Source of the DNA: Cordia subcordata
Taxonomy: Eukaryota; Streptophyta; Magnoliopsida; Boraginales; Cordiaceae
Length of the DNA stretch: 64,000 nt
Assembly (NCBI GenBank): GCA_028554755.1
Contig: JAPTOF010000024.1
Span: forward strand, 7,303,001-7,367,000
Direction of reading: 5' to 3'
Shown here piece by piece: positions 12,167 to 23,620 of the stretch. Position 1 is the stretch's first letter, and every line of letters starts with the position of its first letter. The notes under the pieces were generated by a model. That model did not search any database. It was not told the origin of the DNA and was given only the letters and a program-made list of their open reading frames with translations. The position numbers were made by a program, and so were the translations under genes.

Positions 12167-13320
12167 ATGTTAGACCTCAAATTCGGTAATTTGAGGTCTA
12201 TAATGAAAGTAGCTGAGGTAGCAAATAAGTTGACTGTGAGTGGGGAAGAGGAAGAATGTTTGATGATTGACTCAGTGGATGTATGTGAAGGGGATCATAT
12301 TATAGAAACAATGGTTGATAATGATGAATTGAAGGAGCTTGAAGCTATGTTAGATAGTTTTGACTTAGAAGCATTTGTGAGAGAATTTGAGGCCTTTCCT
12401 TCTTATTTAGTTAAGCCCATACCTATGCAATCATTTGAAGTCAATACTTTTAATCTTTTTTATATTTCTAGTACCATTCCTTTTGTTTAGTCTCTTCCAG
12501 TCTTGGAGCTCAAACCTCTTCCTGATCATTTAAAGTATGCATTCTTAGGACCTAATGAAACCCACCCTGTCATTGTAGCTTCTGATTTGTCTAGTGAGCA
12601 GGAGGAATGTTTGTTAGGTGTTCTTAGAACCCATTGGAAGGTGATAGGATGGACGATCAATGATTTGAAAGGCATAGATCCCTCTGTGTGTATGCATAGG
12701 ATTCATCTCGAGGAGGAGGCAGTACCTTCTAGAGAGATGTAGTGAAGACTAAACCCTAACATTTGTCAAGTAGTGAAAAAAGAGGTCATTAAGTTATTGG
12801 ATGCTGGAATGATTTACCCGATCTCTGATAGTGAATGGGTTAGCCCCGTACAAGTAGTTCCGAAGAAGACTGGGATTATAGTTGTAGAGAATGAAAAGGG
12901 TGAGCAGGTTCCTACTCGTACTCTTTCGGGTTAGAGAGTTTGTATTGATTATAGAAAGCTTAACTCAAAGACAAGGAAGGATCATTTCCCGTTACCTTTC
13001 CTAGACTAGATTTTGGATAAGGTAGCCGGCCATGGCTATTATTATTTTCTGGATGGATATTCTGGGCACAACCAAATTCCAGTGTATCCCCAGGATCAAG
13101 AAAAGACCACGTTCACGTGCCTTTATGGTACATTTGCCTATAGGAGAATGCTTTTTGGTCTTTCTAATGCTCCGGCCACATTTCAAAGATGCATGATGGC
13201 CATCTTTAGCGATATGATTAGGAAATATCTAGAGATCTTCATGGATGATTTCTCAGTTTTTGGAGCAAGTTTTGATGAATGTCTGAAGCACTTGTCGCTA
13301 GTTTCGGATTGATGTGTAGA
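12167..13320 (+). pseudogene. Reverse transcriptase of element D
   Basis: Frames 12167-12490 and 12503-12742 hold the connector and pre-RT segment ('LPDHLKYAFLG', 'HWKVIGWTINDLKGIDPS'). The palm domain follows: 'RVCIDYRKLNSKTRKDHFPL' near 12938-12997 and the catalytic 'FMDD' at 13238-13249, the form used by Athila. Stop codons at 12740-12745, at 12933 and at 13007 stand where the family has Gln, Arg or similar codons, consistent with C-to-T decay. The enzyme would copy the RNA from the tRNA-Asp primer. Fold and active site are visible but the frame is dead. Confidence 0.88.
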
Positions 13321-13327
13321 GAAGAAT

Positions 13328-14257
13328 TTGGTGCTTAGTTGGGAGAAATCTCATTTTATGTTTAAGAGAGGTATAGTTTTGGGCCACGTTGTTTCTGTTG
13401 AAGGTATTCGGGCAGACCCTGCTAAGGTTGAGCTTATAGAAAAACTGCCAGTTCCCAAGCATGTCAAAGACATTAGATCCTTTCTCGGACACACAGGTTT
13501 CTATAACTGCTCCATTAAGGATTTTAGCCATGTAGCCCATCCTCTATCTGGGCCTCTTGCACAAGACGTTCCTTTCATTTTTAATGACGAATGTAGCAAA
13601 GCCTTTAAGAGCTTGAAATCCTTGTTATCATCTTCTCTGATTATTCAGCCTCTCGACTGTAGTCTTCCATTTGAGATCATGCGTGATGCTTCAAATTTTG
13701 TGATAGGTGTGGTGTTAAGGCAAAGGACGGGGAAGTTGCCCTATGTAATTTACTATGCTAGTAAGACTCTGGATGATGCCCAGAGAAATTACACTACTAC
13801 TGAGAAGGAGTTGTTGGCTATAGTGTTTGCTTTGGACAAATTCCGTCCTTACATCCTCGGTTCCCAAGTCATAGTCTATTCTGATTATGTAGCTTTACGT
13901 TATCTTCTTTTGAAGCATGACTTGAAACCTTGTCTAATTCATTGGATGATGCTTCTCCAAGAGTTTAATGTGGAAATACGGGATAAAAAAGGTAAAGAGA
14001 ACTCTATAGCTGACCATTGTTCCCGATTAATTCATCACTCTTCTAATAACCCCATTCCTTTTTGTGACTCTTTTCTAGATGAGCAACTATTTGATCTTTC
14101 TCATATCACACCGTGGTTTGCCGACATTGTGAATTTCCTTGTTACTAGTCAATTTTCTTTCCATTGGGAGAAGAGAGAAAAGGATAGGTTCCATGCTCAG
14201 GCCGTCATTCTTTTTGGGAAGACCCCTATCTCTTTAAGATCTATGCTAACCAGGTAA
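13328..14257 (+). pseudogene. RT connection and RNase H of element D
   Basis: This is the longest open stretch of the element, 309 codons. It starts with the end of RT ('HFMFKRGIVLGHVVS', 'VKDIRSFLGHTGFY') and then the RNase H domain: catalytic Asp in 'IMRDAS' (codon 13684-13686), the Glu in 'TTEKELLAI' and the third acidic site in 'VIVYSDYVALRYLL', where 'SDY' replaces the usual 'TDH'. RNase H removes the RNA template during replication. The end (14100-14257) leads into the integrase. It is in a different frame from the RT fragment before it. Confidence 0.88.
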
Positions 14258-15357
14258 TTCGGCGATGTATTCCTGAGAATGAGTTTGAGAATGTTCTTAA
14301 CATGTGTCATGGTGAGGGGTGTGGGGAAAACGTTAATGGGAAGAAAACAGCTCATAAAGTCCTTCAAAGTGGCTTCGTTTGGCCAACTCTTTTCCAAGAT
14401 GCTCAAAACTTCTGCAGGAGGTGTATTAGATGTCAACAGTTCGGGTTTATTTCGAGAAGATATATGATGCCTCTATCCTCGATTTTAGTTTACAAATTGT
14501 TTAATGTCTGGGGCATAGATTGCATGGGCCCCTTTCCATTATCCTTTGGCTATTTGTACATTTTAGTAGCTGTAGACTATGTGTCAAAATGGGTCAAGGC
14601 AATCCCCACACAAATGAATAACCATAGAGTTGTGGGCAAGTTTGTTAGGGAGAATATTTGTTCTAGGTTTGGGGTCCCTCGTGTCTTGATTAGTGATGGG
14701 GGTCAGCATTTCCATCACAGGACACTTGAGGCACTTCTTAGGAAGTATTTAGTTGCACATAAGATAGCCACACCATATCATCCAAAAAACTAATGGGCAG
14801 GTGGAAGTTTCAAATAGAGAGATAAAGTCTATTCTAGAGAAGACTGTTAGACCTGATCGTACGGATTGGTCATGTAGATTGAGTGATGCATTATGGGCCC
14901 ACCACACAATGTTTAAGACTTCCATTGGCATGTCTGCATATAGATTAGTGTATGGTAAGGCATGCCATCTACCTGTTGAGTTGGAGCATAGAGATTATTA
15001 GGCTACCAAAGCCCTAAATTTCGATTTGTCTAAGGTAGATGAGAGGTAAAAGCTTGATTAGCTGAGTTAAAAGAACTTAGGTTCATGGCATATGAGAATG
15101 CCAAACTCTACAGAGATAGGATGAAGAGAATACATGACAGGCACATCCTTAGGAAAACTTTCTCTCCTACTAACAGGGTTTGCTTGTTTAATTCCAGACT
15201 TAAGTATTTTCCAGGTAAACTTAAGGCTCGATGGGAAGGTCTATATGAAGTCATTGAAGCATACCTATCCGGGGTAGTGAAGATTAGGGGTATGAAAGAT
15301 GGCCGTGAAGTAACCGTGAATGGCCAACGACTAAAGCATGCATTTGAGCTAGGATAG
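14258..15357 (+). pseudogene. Integrase of element D
   Basis: The zinc-binding part at 14302-14450 keeps 'CIRC' and the first His ('MCHGEG'), but the second His position reads Asn ('GENV'). The catalytic core keeps all three acidic residues: Asp 14518-14520 ('GIDCMGPF'), Asp 14695-14697 ('ISDGG') and Glu 14804-14806 ('VEVSNREIK'). A run of six A at about 14784-14789 carries a one-base frameshift between the second and third. Frame 15085-15357 is the C-terminal DNA-binding part ('WEGLYEVIEAY'). The enzyme would insert the cDNA. Stops at 14999, 15048 and 15060 break it further. Confidence 0.87.
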
Positions 15358-15796
15358 TTGATGACTGGTGTGGAATCTGTAAAGCTTCAAGACCCTATTT
15401 ATGAAGAGTGATTGTGATGATCATTTGGCTGACGGTGTTGTGGTTAGCTCTACCAGGAGGCAACCTTGGGTTAAATTGATATTTTCATTCTTTTTGGTCT
15501 TACATTTTTCTTTATTTTTGTTTTCTTTTTTAAGCTTGAGTGCATGTTCCCCATCATGTTTGACTCTTTATTATTTATGCACCTAGTTATCATTCGGCAA
15601 TGCCAATGCGGGAATGCTTGGCCGAGCTACTAATTTGTTTTAAACATGATTGGTGGCTAGATGACTGATCTTTGGCGTTGAAGGACTTCAAGAGTAAATA
15701 AGAGAGTATCTTTTCCTATCCCTAATAATTATTTATGTTTCTCCCTTTCCTACTTCATATATTTGCTTCGTATTTGTTTGATAGTTTTTTGTTCCA

Positions 15797-15837
15797 TTTG
15801 CTTGAGGACAAGCAAAATGTAGGTTTGAGGGTGCGGG
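15797..15837 (+). promoter_or_regulatory. Internal hairpin plus purine tract of element D (second PPT-like site)
   Basis: The arms TTTGCTTG and CAAGCAAA enclose AGGA, followed by TAGGTTTGAGGGTGCGGG. The layout copies that of the true polypurine tract 1.08 kb downstream. It could be an additional plus-strand priming site or a leftover duplication. Confidence 0.5.
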
Positions 15838-16881
15838 AGTCCTATTATGCCACATAAGCATAAGGGGTACGAGTTTTGTGCATTGTAGTCATGCTTAAAA
15901 CCGTTTATCTCCGTCATGTTCCATATGTTAGCTCCTGCTATTGGTTTGTTTCGAATGGCGACAAGGGGGTTGTGGTGTGGGGAATGAATAGAAAAAGAGC
16001 AGGAATTCTTAGTTTTTGGAGGGGACAACCTTTTGAGAATCTATTGGGAAATGAATTCCATAACACTTTCCATTGCCGTCACACCCTGTTTGGTTGGAAA
16101 AAGTGAAAATTAAGGGTTTTTGATATGAGTGTCCGATCCTTGAATGGCTTTCTTTCTATTTTTCTAGCCCATTTTTTGTTTTGAATTTGTCTATTGTATT
16201 AATTCATTTGTATGAGGAAAAAAAAAGAAGTAGAGAAGAAAGAAAAGGAAAAAAATGATGAATGCAAAAAAAAAGGGAAAAAGAAAAAAAAGAAAAAAGA
16301 GAGAGGAAGTATGTTGGACAAATGTCAAGGGGACACAAAGTCAACTTGGCAAGTGTATAGTTTCAATGTTTTGTCATTTAAGGTGGTTGGTGAAACCCGA
16401 GTTAGTAGATCCAAGGGGGGTTTCTTTCCCTAGTACCCTAAACCTTAGGTGGTTGGGATACGCTGACTCAAAAGCTCGTTACATAGGGACCCTGACCATT
16501 GAGAATGACAGTATGTTACCTTTTTAGTGTTTGTAAATAAGACTCTTTACGCATAATATGAGCCATTATGATGTGTTTTTCTTTGTTGTATTTTCTTTTT
16601 GGGCTAAAATGCATGTTTTGGAGACCATTGAAGTTGACAGGACCCGGAATATCAATATTTCGAGTGTGTGAGTTAGAATCCTGAGGGGTGTGATGTCTTA
16701 AATGAGCTTGGAAATGTCTGGGAGATATGAGTTCCTTTTGATTGAAAGGAAGAACTGGCAAGAACTTAGGAATCCTTGGCACGACAATATTGACCCCTTC
16801 TACACCTTTAAGGCAAAAGGAAGGCAACCCAATGCAGTTGGCAACCCTTGTGACCAATTTGGAAATGGACTGTAGGATAAA

Positions 16882-16919
16882 CTTGCTTGGGGACAAGGAA
16901 GGAGAATGTTTTGGGGTGT
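16882..16919 (+). other. Terminal hairpin and polypurine tract of element D
   Basis: CTTGCTTG-GGGA-CAAGGAAG (one mismatch) is followed by GGAGAATGTTTTGGGGTGT, ending exactly at the 3' LTR start. The position fits the plus-strand primer site. Confidence 0.65.
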
Positions 16920-17482
16920 TGATGTGCCTTGATTTGTTTGGATATATTGACACTATTAGGTTGCATTTTAGATGGATTCTAGAGCTTTACAAGTACAATT
17001 GCATGGTATTTTGTGCACTAAAGTTAATAATGCTTGCTTGATAAGGTTTGCATACTTTAGTGTTCATTTGAGCCATTCTAAATATGTAAAGTGTGTTGTA
17101 GCATATTCTAAGTGCCTTGAATGACGAGTGAGTGCCGAGATTTAGTTTGAGCAAATTTTGGTGCATATGTATGTCCTGGGATTCAAATAGTGTAGTATTA
17201 GATTAGATTTTAGATTTAATTTACTTTAGTAGGTTAATTAATTATGTAGGATAATATAGGAATATATATAGTATTTTATTAGCTTATTATATATAGTAGG
17301 ATATTAGTATATCAATTTAGTGCAATTTCTTGGTTTATATAACCATAATAGGTACTAGTAATTTAATATATGTATCAATATTAGTTATTATAATTGGAGC
17401 ACATTATATTACAATATTTGCATTGCTTAAGCTTTTCTCTCGTGCCAAGCACCAAACCATTCAGCAAATTAGTCCAAGAGCC
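16920..17482 (+). repeat. 3' LTR of element D, truncated
   Basis: Starts TGATGTGCC and matches 7422-7984 closely. Similarity ends at 17482 (AGTCCAAGAGCC), where sequence of element C begins. About 1.54 kb of LTR is missing, and no right TSD copy remains. Confidence 0.88.
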
Positions 17483-18762
17483 TTATTCTTAACACATGAA
17501 AGAACGAAAAAAGAAATGTGTGCCAAGTAGACATTTTGTCACTTGAGCACTTATTTAGTGAACTTTTGGTGCCTTTTGGCCTTTTTGCATTTTTCACTTT
17601 TTTTTCACACTTTTCAACATTTTCAATTTTTTTCTCATTTTTGGATTTTTCTATTGTTTTTGGATTTTTCATCAATATACAACATAGGGAAGAAAAAAAT
17701 AAAAAGAAAGGCTAAATCACATCAAAAAGAGCCAATCAAGGAACGGAAACTCATATCAACACCTCTTTCAACGACTTTTTTTTCCAACCAAGCCATGGGG
17801 TAGCTACAAGATGCATTCATAAAGGCACTCGCTCCCCACAGCTGTCAAAAGACATCCCCTCCAAGTCTTGGATCATTCTCCAGTCCATTCACTCCCCATA
17901 ATGCAAACTTATCTTCACTAATCAATTGAATCAATATCAAGAGCCAACACTCCAATTGACATAAGGATAAACAACTCAAAATATGCAAAACAAATCCAAA
18001 AAAATTGAACATATTTTGAAAAAAAAATAAGGTATGGCATGCAAATCTGCCCCATAGATGTTATAAACAACAAAAGAACAACCACACCCCAAACCCAAAC
18101 TTCCCTTGTCCTCAAGCAAATAGTATCCAAGCGCAACAAGCAAGCACATGAAACGAATATGGGGAATGTGGTAGAAGAAGATAAGGATAAGTAAAGGATG
18201 GAGAGATACAACCTTGTTTGCATGTGTCCCGCAAATGCCAACAACAATCCATTTATCTTCTAGCCTCCATTTGTGAAAAATACCAATAGTCAAAAAAAAA
18301 AAAAACAAAAAAGAGATTAGAAGATAATACCACGAAAGCTCACATTGACATTTGAAATGATACACAAGTATGTATGCAAGGGGTAAAGGATTCATGCACC
18401 AATGGTGAAAGGAGCAAGAATGAGTAAGGGAGCGAACAAATCTAATCTACTAAGATTACAAACAAATAAAAGAAAGCCTAAACTATCAAAAAGGTAAGAA
18501 AAACAAAAGTAATCTAATCTACTATATATACAAAGCAAGAACAAATGAAAGAAAACTAATCTACTATATACAAAAGCAAAGGCAAGTAAAATACAAAAAG
18601 AATAAGAAAAATATAAACAAGCCTAGGGTGCCTCCTATTGGCATTGGATTTAACGCCCCTAGCCGGGTGCCAATGTTAGAGCAACACATGTTTAAAGTTG
18701 CATGAAAAAAATTGTTGGATAATCATTAAAGCGCAGAAGGTAGAGGGAAAATGAACATGCAA
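17483..18762 (-). other. 3' non-coding region of element C
   Basis: On the minus strand this follows the ORF of C and parallels 38452-39500 of element F. It holds the TAGG-AGGCAC-CCTA hairpin at 18622-18637, a degenerate hairpin plus purine tract at about 18080-18122 and the A-rich tract at 17580-17710. The PPT and the start of the 3' LTR are lost at the junction with D. The plus frame 17518-17715 is T-rich low-complexity sequence and is not a gene. Confidence 0.65.
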
Positions 18763-20549
18763 TTAAGGTTGGGGCAATAAATGCATAGTGCATCCCTTTT
18801 CATGATCCCATCCTAAATTATCAAATGAATATGTGTGTGCAAGTATGGAATGAAGCATGCTCAAACATGAAGAATCATGCCTCGTTCGCTCTCTAATTAG
18901 CCACCCCATGGCCTTCTTCTCATAGTCAAGGGAGAAAAACACATCCTTGTCGTGGGTCAAAGATAACTATAATGCATGCAACATGGGAGAAGTGTTTCCT
19001 AACCTTAGATGAAAGTGTTCTATGCAAGAAGGTATAAACGTGAGCTCCAAAGAAAGAGACTCAACGAAATGGGAAAGAGGAATAGGGACGACACTCGGAG
19101 AAGGCAGTTCAAAGATAAGGGACGTTAAAGTACTACAATCTTCTTCACCATAAGATATGACATTATCAAGCCTAGGTCGCTCTAGCTTCTCATATGGGGT
19201 GGACTTGATCTTAATGGTCTCACTCACACTAAGGGAAGGTTCATTTTCATCAAGAAAACGCTTAACCTCATTAATCAATTCCTTGGAGGAGAGGGTAGAA
19301 GAAGGTATCAACAACAATTCATCAAATACACCCAAAGACCCCTATGTCGCAATTTCAAGCTCATTAATTTCTTACTCAAGTGTCTTCTTGAAGTGGTTAT
19401 TCTCCTCAACACAATAATCCTTAACGCCTAGAGGCTTATCATGTAAAAACTCTAAAACTGTTTCTCTATTCTCCCCAATGGATGACTCCAACTCAACGCT
19501 AGCTAAGATCTCGTCAAATGCTTCTACAAATTCATCACTAGTGGTCATCATTTCCTTATGATGCTCTTCACAAAGGGTAAGCACAAATGGATGGGATAAA
19601 GGGGACTCAAAGGATTCCTCATCATGTATGCATGAATGCACAAGGGAAGAATGTGCTCTAAACTCCCTAAATGCTGAGTCGGAATGTAATCGAGTACTAT
19701 TGACATGAAACTCAACCTTCATGTGTGTGTGAAGTCTACGACAAGAGGAAAAGACTTATCATCAAGAACCAAATTATCATCAAGCTTATTCTTATCCTCA
19801 CTATAGGATGTTATCTATCTATCAACCTTTCTTTCTAATTCTCTCTCCAAAACATCACTATTTTCACCACTACTCTCTTTATCTCTAAGTCTCTTTCCTA
19901 TCTCTTTAACCTAATCTAAAGGTATCTCAAGACTTCCAACCATTGGTTGGTTACTCTCAATCTCTCTCTTCAAGCACTCACTTAGGTAGTCAACTTGTTG
20001 CATCATGCTATCTAGTCTCTCTCGATTAGATTGGAGGAGGGATACGAGATAGGCAATCTTTTCATCTTGTGAAGGAGACCTAAAAGAAAAAGGTTCGACC
20101 GAGTGGAAATGGCAATCATATTGAAAATCATTTTGCACATAACCATAAAAAAACTCGGGAGAGGAATGGGTGGGAAAAGAAGGTTTTAGATGTAGACAAT
20201 AGAAATTAGAGAGTGATTGGAATAAAGAGTCATCTTGACCCCATGGTGAAAACGCATGATGTTGCTCCCTAGAATCATGATGATAAGATGTTGATGCATC
20301 CATGGGCACATAATTGCTAGGGGCATTTTTGGACATTCTATGGAATCGGGGATAAAGGTGGAAGATAGGACAAGAACTAGAACCATGAGCATGGCTTCCA
20401 CAATGATTGCAGTAATAAGAATATGCATCCCTATAGTCATGATTTCTAAGTGAAGGTACGTGAAATGATGCATGACTATAGGGGTCATAATTAACACTAG
20501 CCCTAGATTAGGGATTATCATAGGGACAAAAGACAGTTGGATGCTCGTA
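18763..20549 (-). pseudogene. Zinc-knuckle ORF of element C (homologue of the element F ORF)
   Basis: On the minus strand the reading runs from 20549 down to 18763 through open frames at 20336-19911, 19722-19372, 19335-18967 and 18960-18763. A zinc knuckle CX2CX4HX4C ('CNHCGSHAHGSSSC') is at 20411-20370. Next come 'DASTSYHHDSREQHHAF', a coiled-coil-like segment ('AYLVSLLQSNRERLDSMM'), an acidic middle part, and the C-terminal 'YEKKAMGWLIRERTRHDS'. Each block has a clear counterpart in the element F ORF. The start codon is lost with the PBS in a deletion at 20549. Stops interrupt it at several points. The function is unknown; the knuckle suggests RNA binding. Confidence 0.75.
20370..20411 (-). 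other. Zinc knuckle (CCHC) in the element C ORF
   Basis: The codons read C-N-H-C-G-S-H-A-H-G-S-S-S-C, an exact CX2CX4HX4C. Ten of the fourteen positions are identical to the knuckle in element F (34914-34955). Confidence 0.8.
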
Positions 20550-22084
20550 GCAGATTCGAGTGCGGGTATCATCTTCACAGGGAGCTACCTTAGTTTGGCC
20601 ATTATGTACTCATGTGCCTAAAACTAGCTACGTATGTGTATGTGGATATTTAAGATGTGAAGGGAGCCCTAGAAAGGAAAATAAACTTAAACTACGGAAG
20701 AACTTAAAGGTGTCAAGCTAAGAAAGGAAACCTAACAAAGAAGAAAGGAACCTAGGGTTAGTGCATTACAAATAGATTAGGTTTATCTATGGCTTGGGAC
20801 TTTTATTGCCGTTGTGTTGATTGGGAGGTCTCTTAACTAATACTAGTGGTTCAACCTGCTAGCTGGGTTTAAGCTAAGGGCCAATCCCTCATAGCCTACA
20901 CAATCCGTGCTTAGAACTTATCCTCATAGCTGGGTTTAAAGCCAAGGACTAGCACTTAAACACTACTTGACATTAAGGCTCTATTAACCAACACTAATGT
21001 GGGTGAGGGACACTCTAGTCTAGGTTAACATATTTGCTTGGCTGGGTTTAAAGCCAAGGACTATCACCTAAACTCGACTAAGCATAGCACGTAACTATTA
21101 GTTGGATTTGAATCTAAAGCCTACTCTACTAAGCAAAGCCATAAATTATGCACAATCACATCACTCATATAAGTAGATAAAAACAATTGAAGTACAAATA
21201 ACACTTGCAAGTTCACTTTGGCATTTTAGCAAATACATAGACATGTTTGATTTCCAATACATAGACATATTAAATCATGCCATAGATTTATGTAAACAAG
21301 CATGTATTAAGAGCCAAAGATACACGCAAATCCTTTATTCAAAACCCTATTCTAATATACAACATAAATCAACCCTAAATCTAACTCAATTACAAAGCAT
21401 ATTTACAAGAATAGAAAAAAGAATAAGGAACTTCCCTTCAAACCCTTACTCAGATCCAAAGCAAAATCCTTTAATCTCTTGTTTCAACTTCAATCCTAGG
21501 TTGAATCGGTAGGGGATAATGGTTTTGGGTGTTTAGTGAAGTGGGTAGAGGGTTAGGGTTTATTATGGTTTAAGAAAATTAAGCTTCTTTATTGTAAATG
21601 AGCTGAAATGAGCTATCTATAGCTGTTATCGGGTTTTGCTAGTTGACCTAGCCAGTTGACGAGCTCTTTGAAGAACTAGACCGACTGACTTCAATAGCTT
21701 TCTGGTCTTGCCAGTTGCCCTAGCCGGTTGACTGACTTTGGAGGGTATCTCAGTTGGCAGAATTTCTAGGTTCTCGGGTTACGCCAACCAGCTCTTCTGT
21801 AAGATTGACCGGCTGGGTTAGAATGCTCTATTCTTCATTCATTTTCTTTTGGTCTTTATCTGTTAACTCGTTTCTTTCTCATGTAAGCTCAAACCCTTCC
21901 AAAACACTCCTAAAATGTGAAATATAATACTTAGTATAGCATTTATACGTTGAAATATATTATGTACAAATATTAATAGTTATGCAAAAACTTTATACTA
22001 AGTGCACTCAATTAAGCTCTAAGCACCCATTAATAGTTATGCATATACAAATTAGATGCGAACATGCATAAATGACACACATCA
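20550..22084 (-). repeat. 5' LTR of element C, missing its last ~47 bp
   Basis: On the minus strand it starts TGATGTGTGTCATTT at 22084 and runs to 20550, where it joins the ORF directly. Comparison with the 3' LTR piece (7151-7421) shows that the last ~47 bp of LTR, the primer site and the ORF start were deleted together. It carries several TTGGCT-type hairpins (a perfect one at 21038-21057) and a decayed GTTGAC-type palindrome zone at about 21640-21825. A TATA-like sequence lies near 21613-21620 on the minus strand. Confidence 0.82.
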
Positions 22085-22089
22085 ATATC

Positions 22090-23160
22090 CAATGCTGGTT
22101 TTAGATTTGCTTGTTGATTTTGCGTTTGGTCATAGGTTTCTCTAATTCGTGGATGTTCACTTAGGATACAACAAAATATTCCTAATGAAGGAAGATGTCT
22201 CAATGATAGCATTTTAATGCCCGAGGGTATTGGGCACCTATGAGTGGGTAGTTATGCTATTCTGGTTGAATCACATAGCACTACATATCAAAGGGATATG
22301 AATCTGGTCTTTCATGACATGATTGGTAAGTTCATGAAAATCTACATCGATGAAGTCATGATGAAATCCAGTTCAGAGGAAGGTCACCTAGCAGACTTAC
22401 AGAGAGTTTTTTCACAAATGAGAAAGTACAATCTTAAGATAAATCCCCTCAAGTTTGCTTTCGGAGTCTATGCAGGGAATTTCTTAGGTTTCTTGGTTCA
22501 ACAATGCAGGATCGAAGTAGATACTAACAAGGCGAAAGCTATCATCAACGCGCCATCTTTCCAAAATAAGAAGAAGCTCCAACGATTGATGGGTCAGATT
22601 AATTTCTTGAGGAGGTTTATTTCCAATACTATAGTGAGGATAAGGTCATTCTTACCTCTATTCAAACTGGAGCTGAGTTTGTTCGGCAAAAGAAGCACCA
22701 ACGAGCTTTTAAGGACATTTAGAACTACCTTACTAAGCCATCGATCTTGGTATCACCCAATAAGGATAGCCCACTCAAGTTGTATTTGTCAGCCACAAAG
22801 GAATCTACAGGGAGTCTATTGGCACAAGATAATCAGGCTAGCCAAGAACAGGCCGTTTATTATCTTATTAGAGCATTGACTGAAGTCGAGCGAAGATAAT
22901 TATCGATTGGAAAACTTTGTTTTTCTTTGTTCTATACATGGAATAAATTACGTCATTATATTCTACCTACTACTCTTATGGTTTTCTCTGAGACCGATGT
23001 TATCAAATACATGCTAATAGGGCCAGTCTTTAAAGGCTGAATTGGCAAATGGAATCTTGCGTTATCTGAGTTCACACTTTGTTACGTCCCTCAGAAGTCA
23101 GTAAAGGCCAAGCCTTTGTTGATTTTCTAGTTGATTATCCTTGCCTTGACATAGCAAAGC
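22090..23160 (+). pseudogene. RT C-terminal half and RNase H of element A
   Basis: The frame resumes after element C with the RT fingers/palm ('LGTYEWVVM', 'MNLVFHDMIGKFMKIYID'). The catalytic motif at 22343-22354 reads 'YIDE' instead of 'YIDD', so the second metal-binding Asp is Glu. Open frame 22244-22879 covers the thumb ('RKYNLKINPLKFAFGV', 'LMGQINFLRRFISN'). The RNase H-like domain follows in shifted frames ('LKLYLSATKES', 'AVYYLIRAL', 'KLRHYILP', 'CYVPQKSVKA'). Stops at about 22899 and later kill it. Confidence 0.85.
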
Positions 23161-23189
23161 CACTAGATGGGGAAGTTGAGGGATGATTG

Positions 23190-23620
23190 GGCTTCAACCT
23201 TGGACGTTCTTCTTCAACAGATTAAGAACAGAAATCATCTTAGGGTTGGCATTGTCTTAAAATCTCCTCAGGGAGTTGAAACTTAACTAGCTTTCTAGTT
23301 GAGGTTCCTTTGCTCAAATAATCAGGTAGAGTATGAGGCTCTGATTATTGAGTTGGAGATCTTAGTTAGAATGGGAGTAATGGTAGTCAAAGTTATCAAT
23401 GACTCTTAGCTTATTGTAAAGCAGTTAACGGGTGATTGCAAGTGCATTAACTTGACATTGGTAAAATATTGTGCTAAGCAATGCGCTTGCTCAGCCAATT
23501 TTTGGAGATGATTTTGGAAAGTGTCCCTAGAGAGTGTAGTGAGGTTGCGAATGGGCTAGCACAATTAGCATTTGGAATATGAATTATTGAGGGCACCGTT
23601 AAGCAACTTGTGATAATTCA
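23190..23620 (+). pseudogene. Second, archaeal-type RNase H of element A
   Basis: The order 'VGIVLKSPQGVET', 'SNNQVEYEALI' and 'VINDS-LIVKQL' matches the archaeal-type RNase H that Tat-lineage elements carry between the native RNase H and integrase. The SNN-x-x-EYEAL block and the later Asp-Ser are diagnostic. In-frame stops occur in place of Gln codons. This domain is the main reason for placing A in the Tat lineage. Confidence 0.8.

Larger units (their letters stand above)
15358..16919 (+). other. 3' non-coding region of element D
   Basis: No env-like ORF is present. Landmarks: a small CCAGG-AGGCAA-CCTTGG hairpin at 15453-15470; a hairpin plus purine tract at 15797-15837; an A/G-rich tract at 16214-16308; and the hairpin and terminal purine tract at 16882-16919 just before the 3' LTR. 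The same series of landmarks occurs in elements C and F, so this region is shared between coding and non-coding elements. The 145-codon minus frame at 16516-16953 crosses into the LTR and is not credible. Confidence 0.7.
7422..17482 (+). mobile_element. Element D: Athila-type Ty3/gypsy retrotransposon with gag-pol
   Basis: The element has a full 5' LTR (7422-9522), a tRNA-Asp primer site, gag, protease, reverse transcriptase, RNase H and integrase in one orientation, a 1.5 kb 3' non-coding region, a purine tract and a truncated 3' LTR (16920-17482). tRNA-Asp priming, the 'FMDD' RT motif and gag resembling Athila gag place it in the Athila lineage. No env-like ORF is seen after integrase. It lies inside the 3' LTR of C. 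About 1.5 kb of its 3' LTR was lost by deletion at a GCC microhomology shared with C. Confidence 0.9.
7151..22084 (-). mobile_element. Element C: non-autonomous Athila-type element, interrupted by D
   Basis: A minus-strand element inside the reverse transcriptase of A, bounded by a perfect 5-bp TSD, ATATC, at 7146-7150 and 22085-22089. Its 5' LTR is at 20550-22084, its ORF and 3' non-coding part at 17483-20549, and the end of its 3' LTR at 7151-7421. It carries no pol. Its ORF is homologous to that of element F. Element D inserted into its 3' LTR, and a later deletion removed the right end of D together with the start of the 3' LTR and the 3' end of the internal region of C. Confidence 0.85.

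Noticed and set aside
15358..16919. Possible env-like third ORF of an Athila element
   Set aside because: I looked for a long frame with membrane segments after integrase of D and found only short ones; the region consists of structural landmarks shared with C and F.
16516..16953. 145-codon minus-strand frame
   Set aside because: It crosses from the non-coding part of D into its LTR and has no counterpart in the 5' LTR neighbourhood or in F.
20186..20578. Hydrophobic minus-strand frame of 130 codons, membrane-like
   Set aside because: It is the shifted-frame shadow of the zinc-knuckle ORF of C; the equivalent 179-codon shadow in F (34774-35313) has the same cause.
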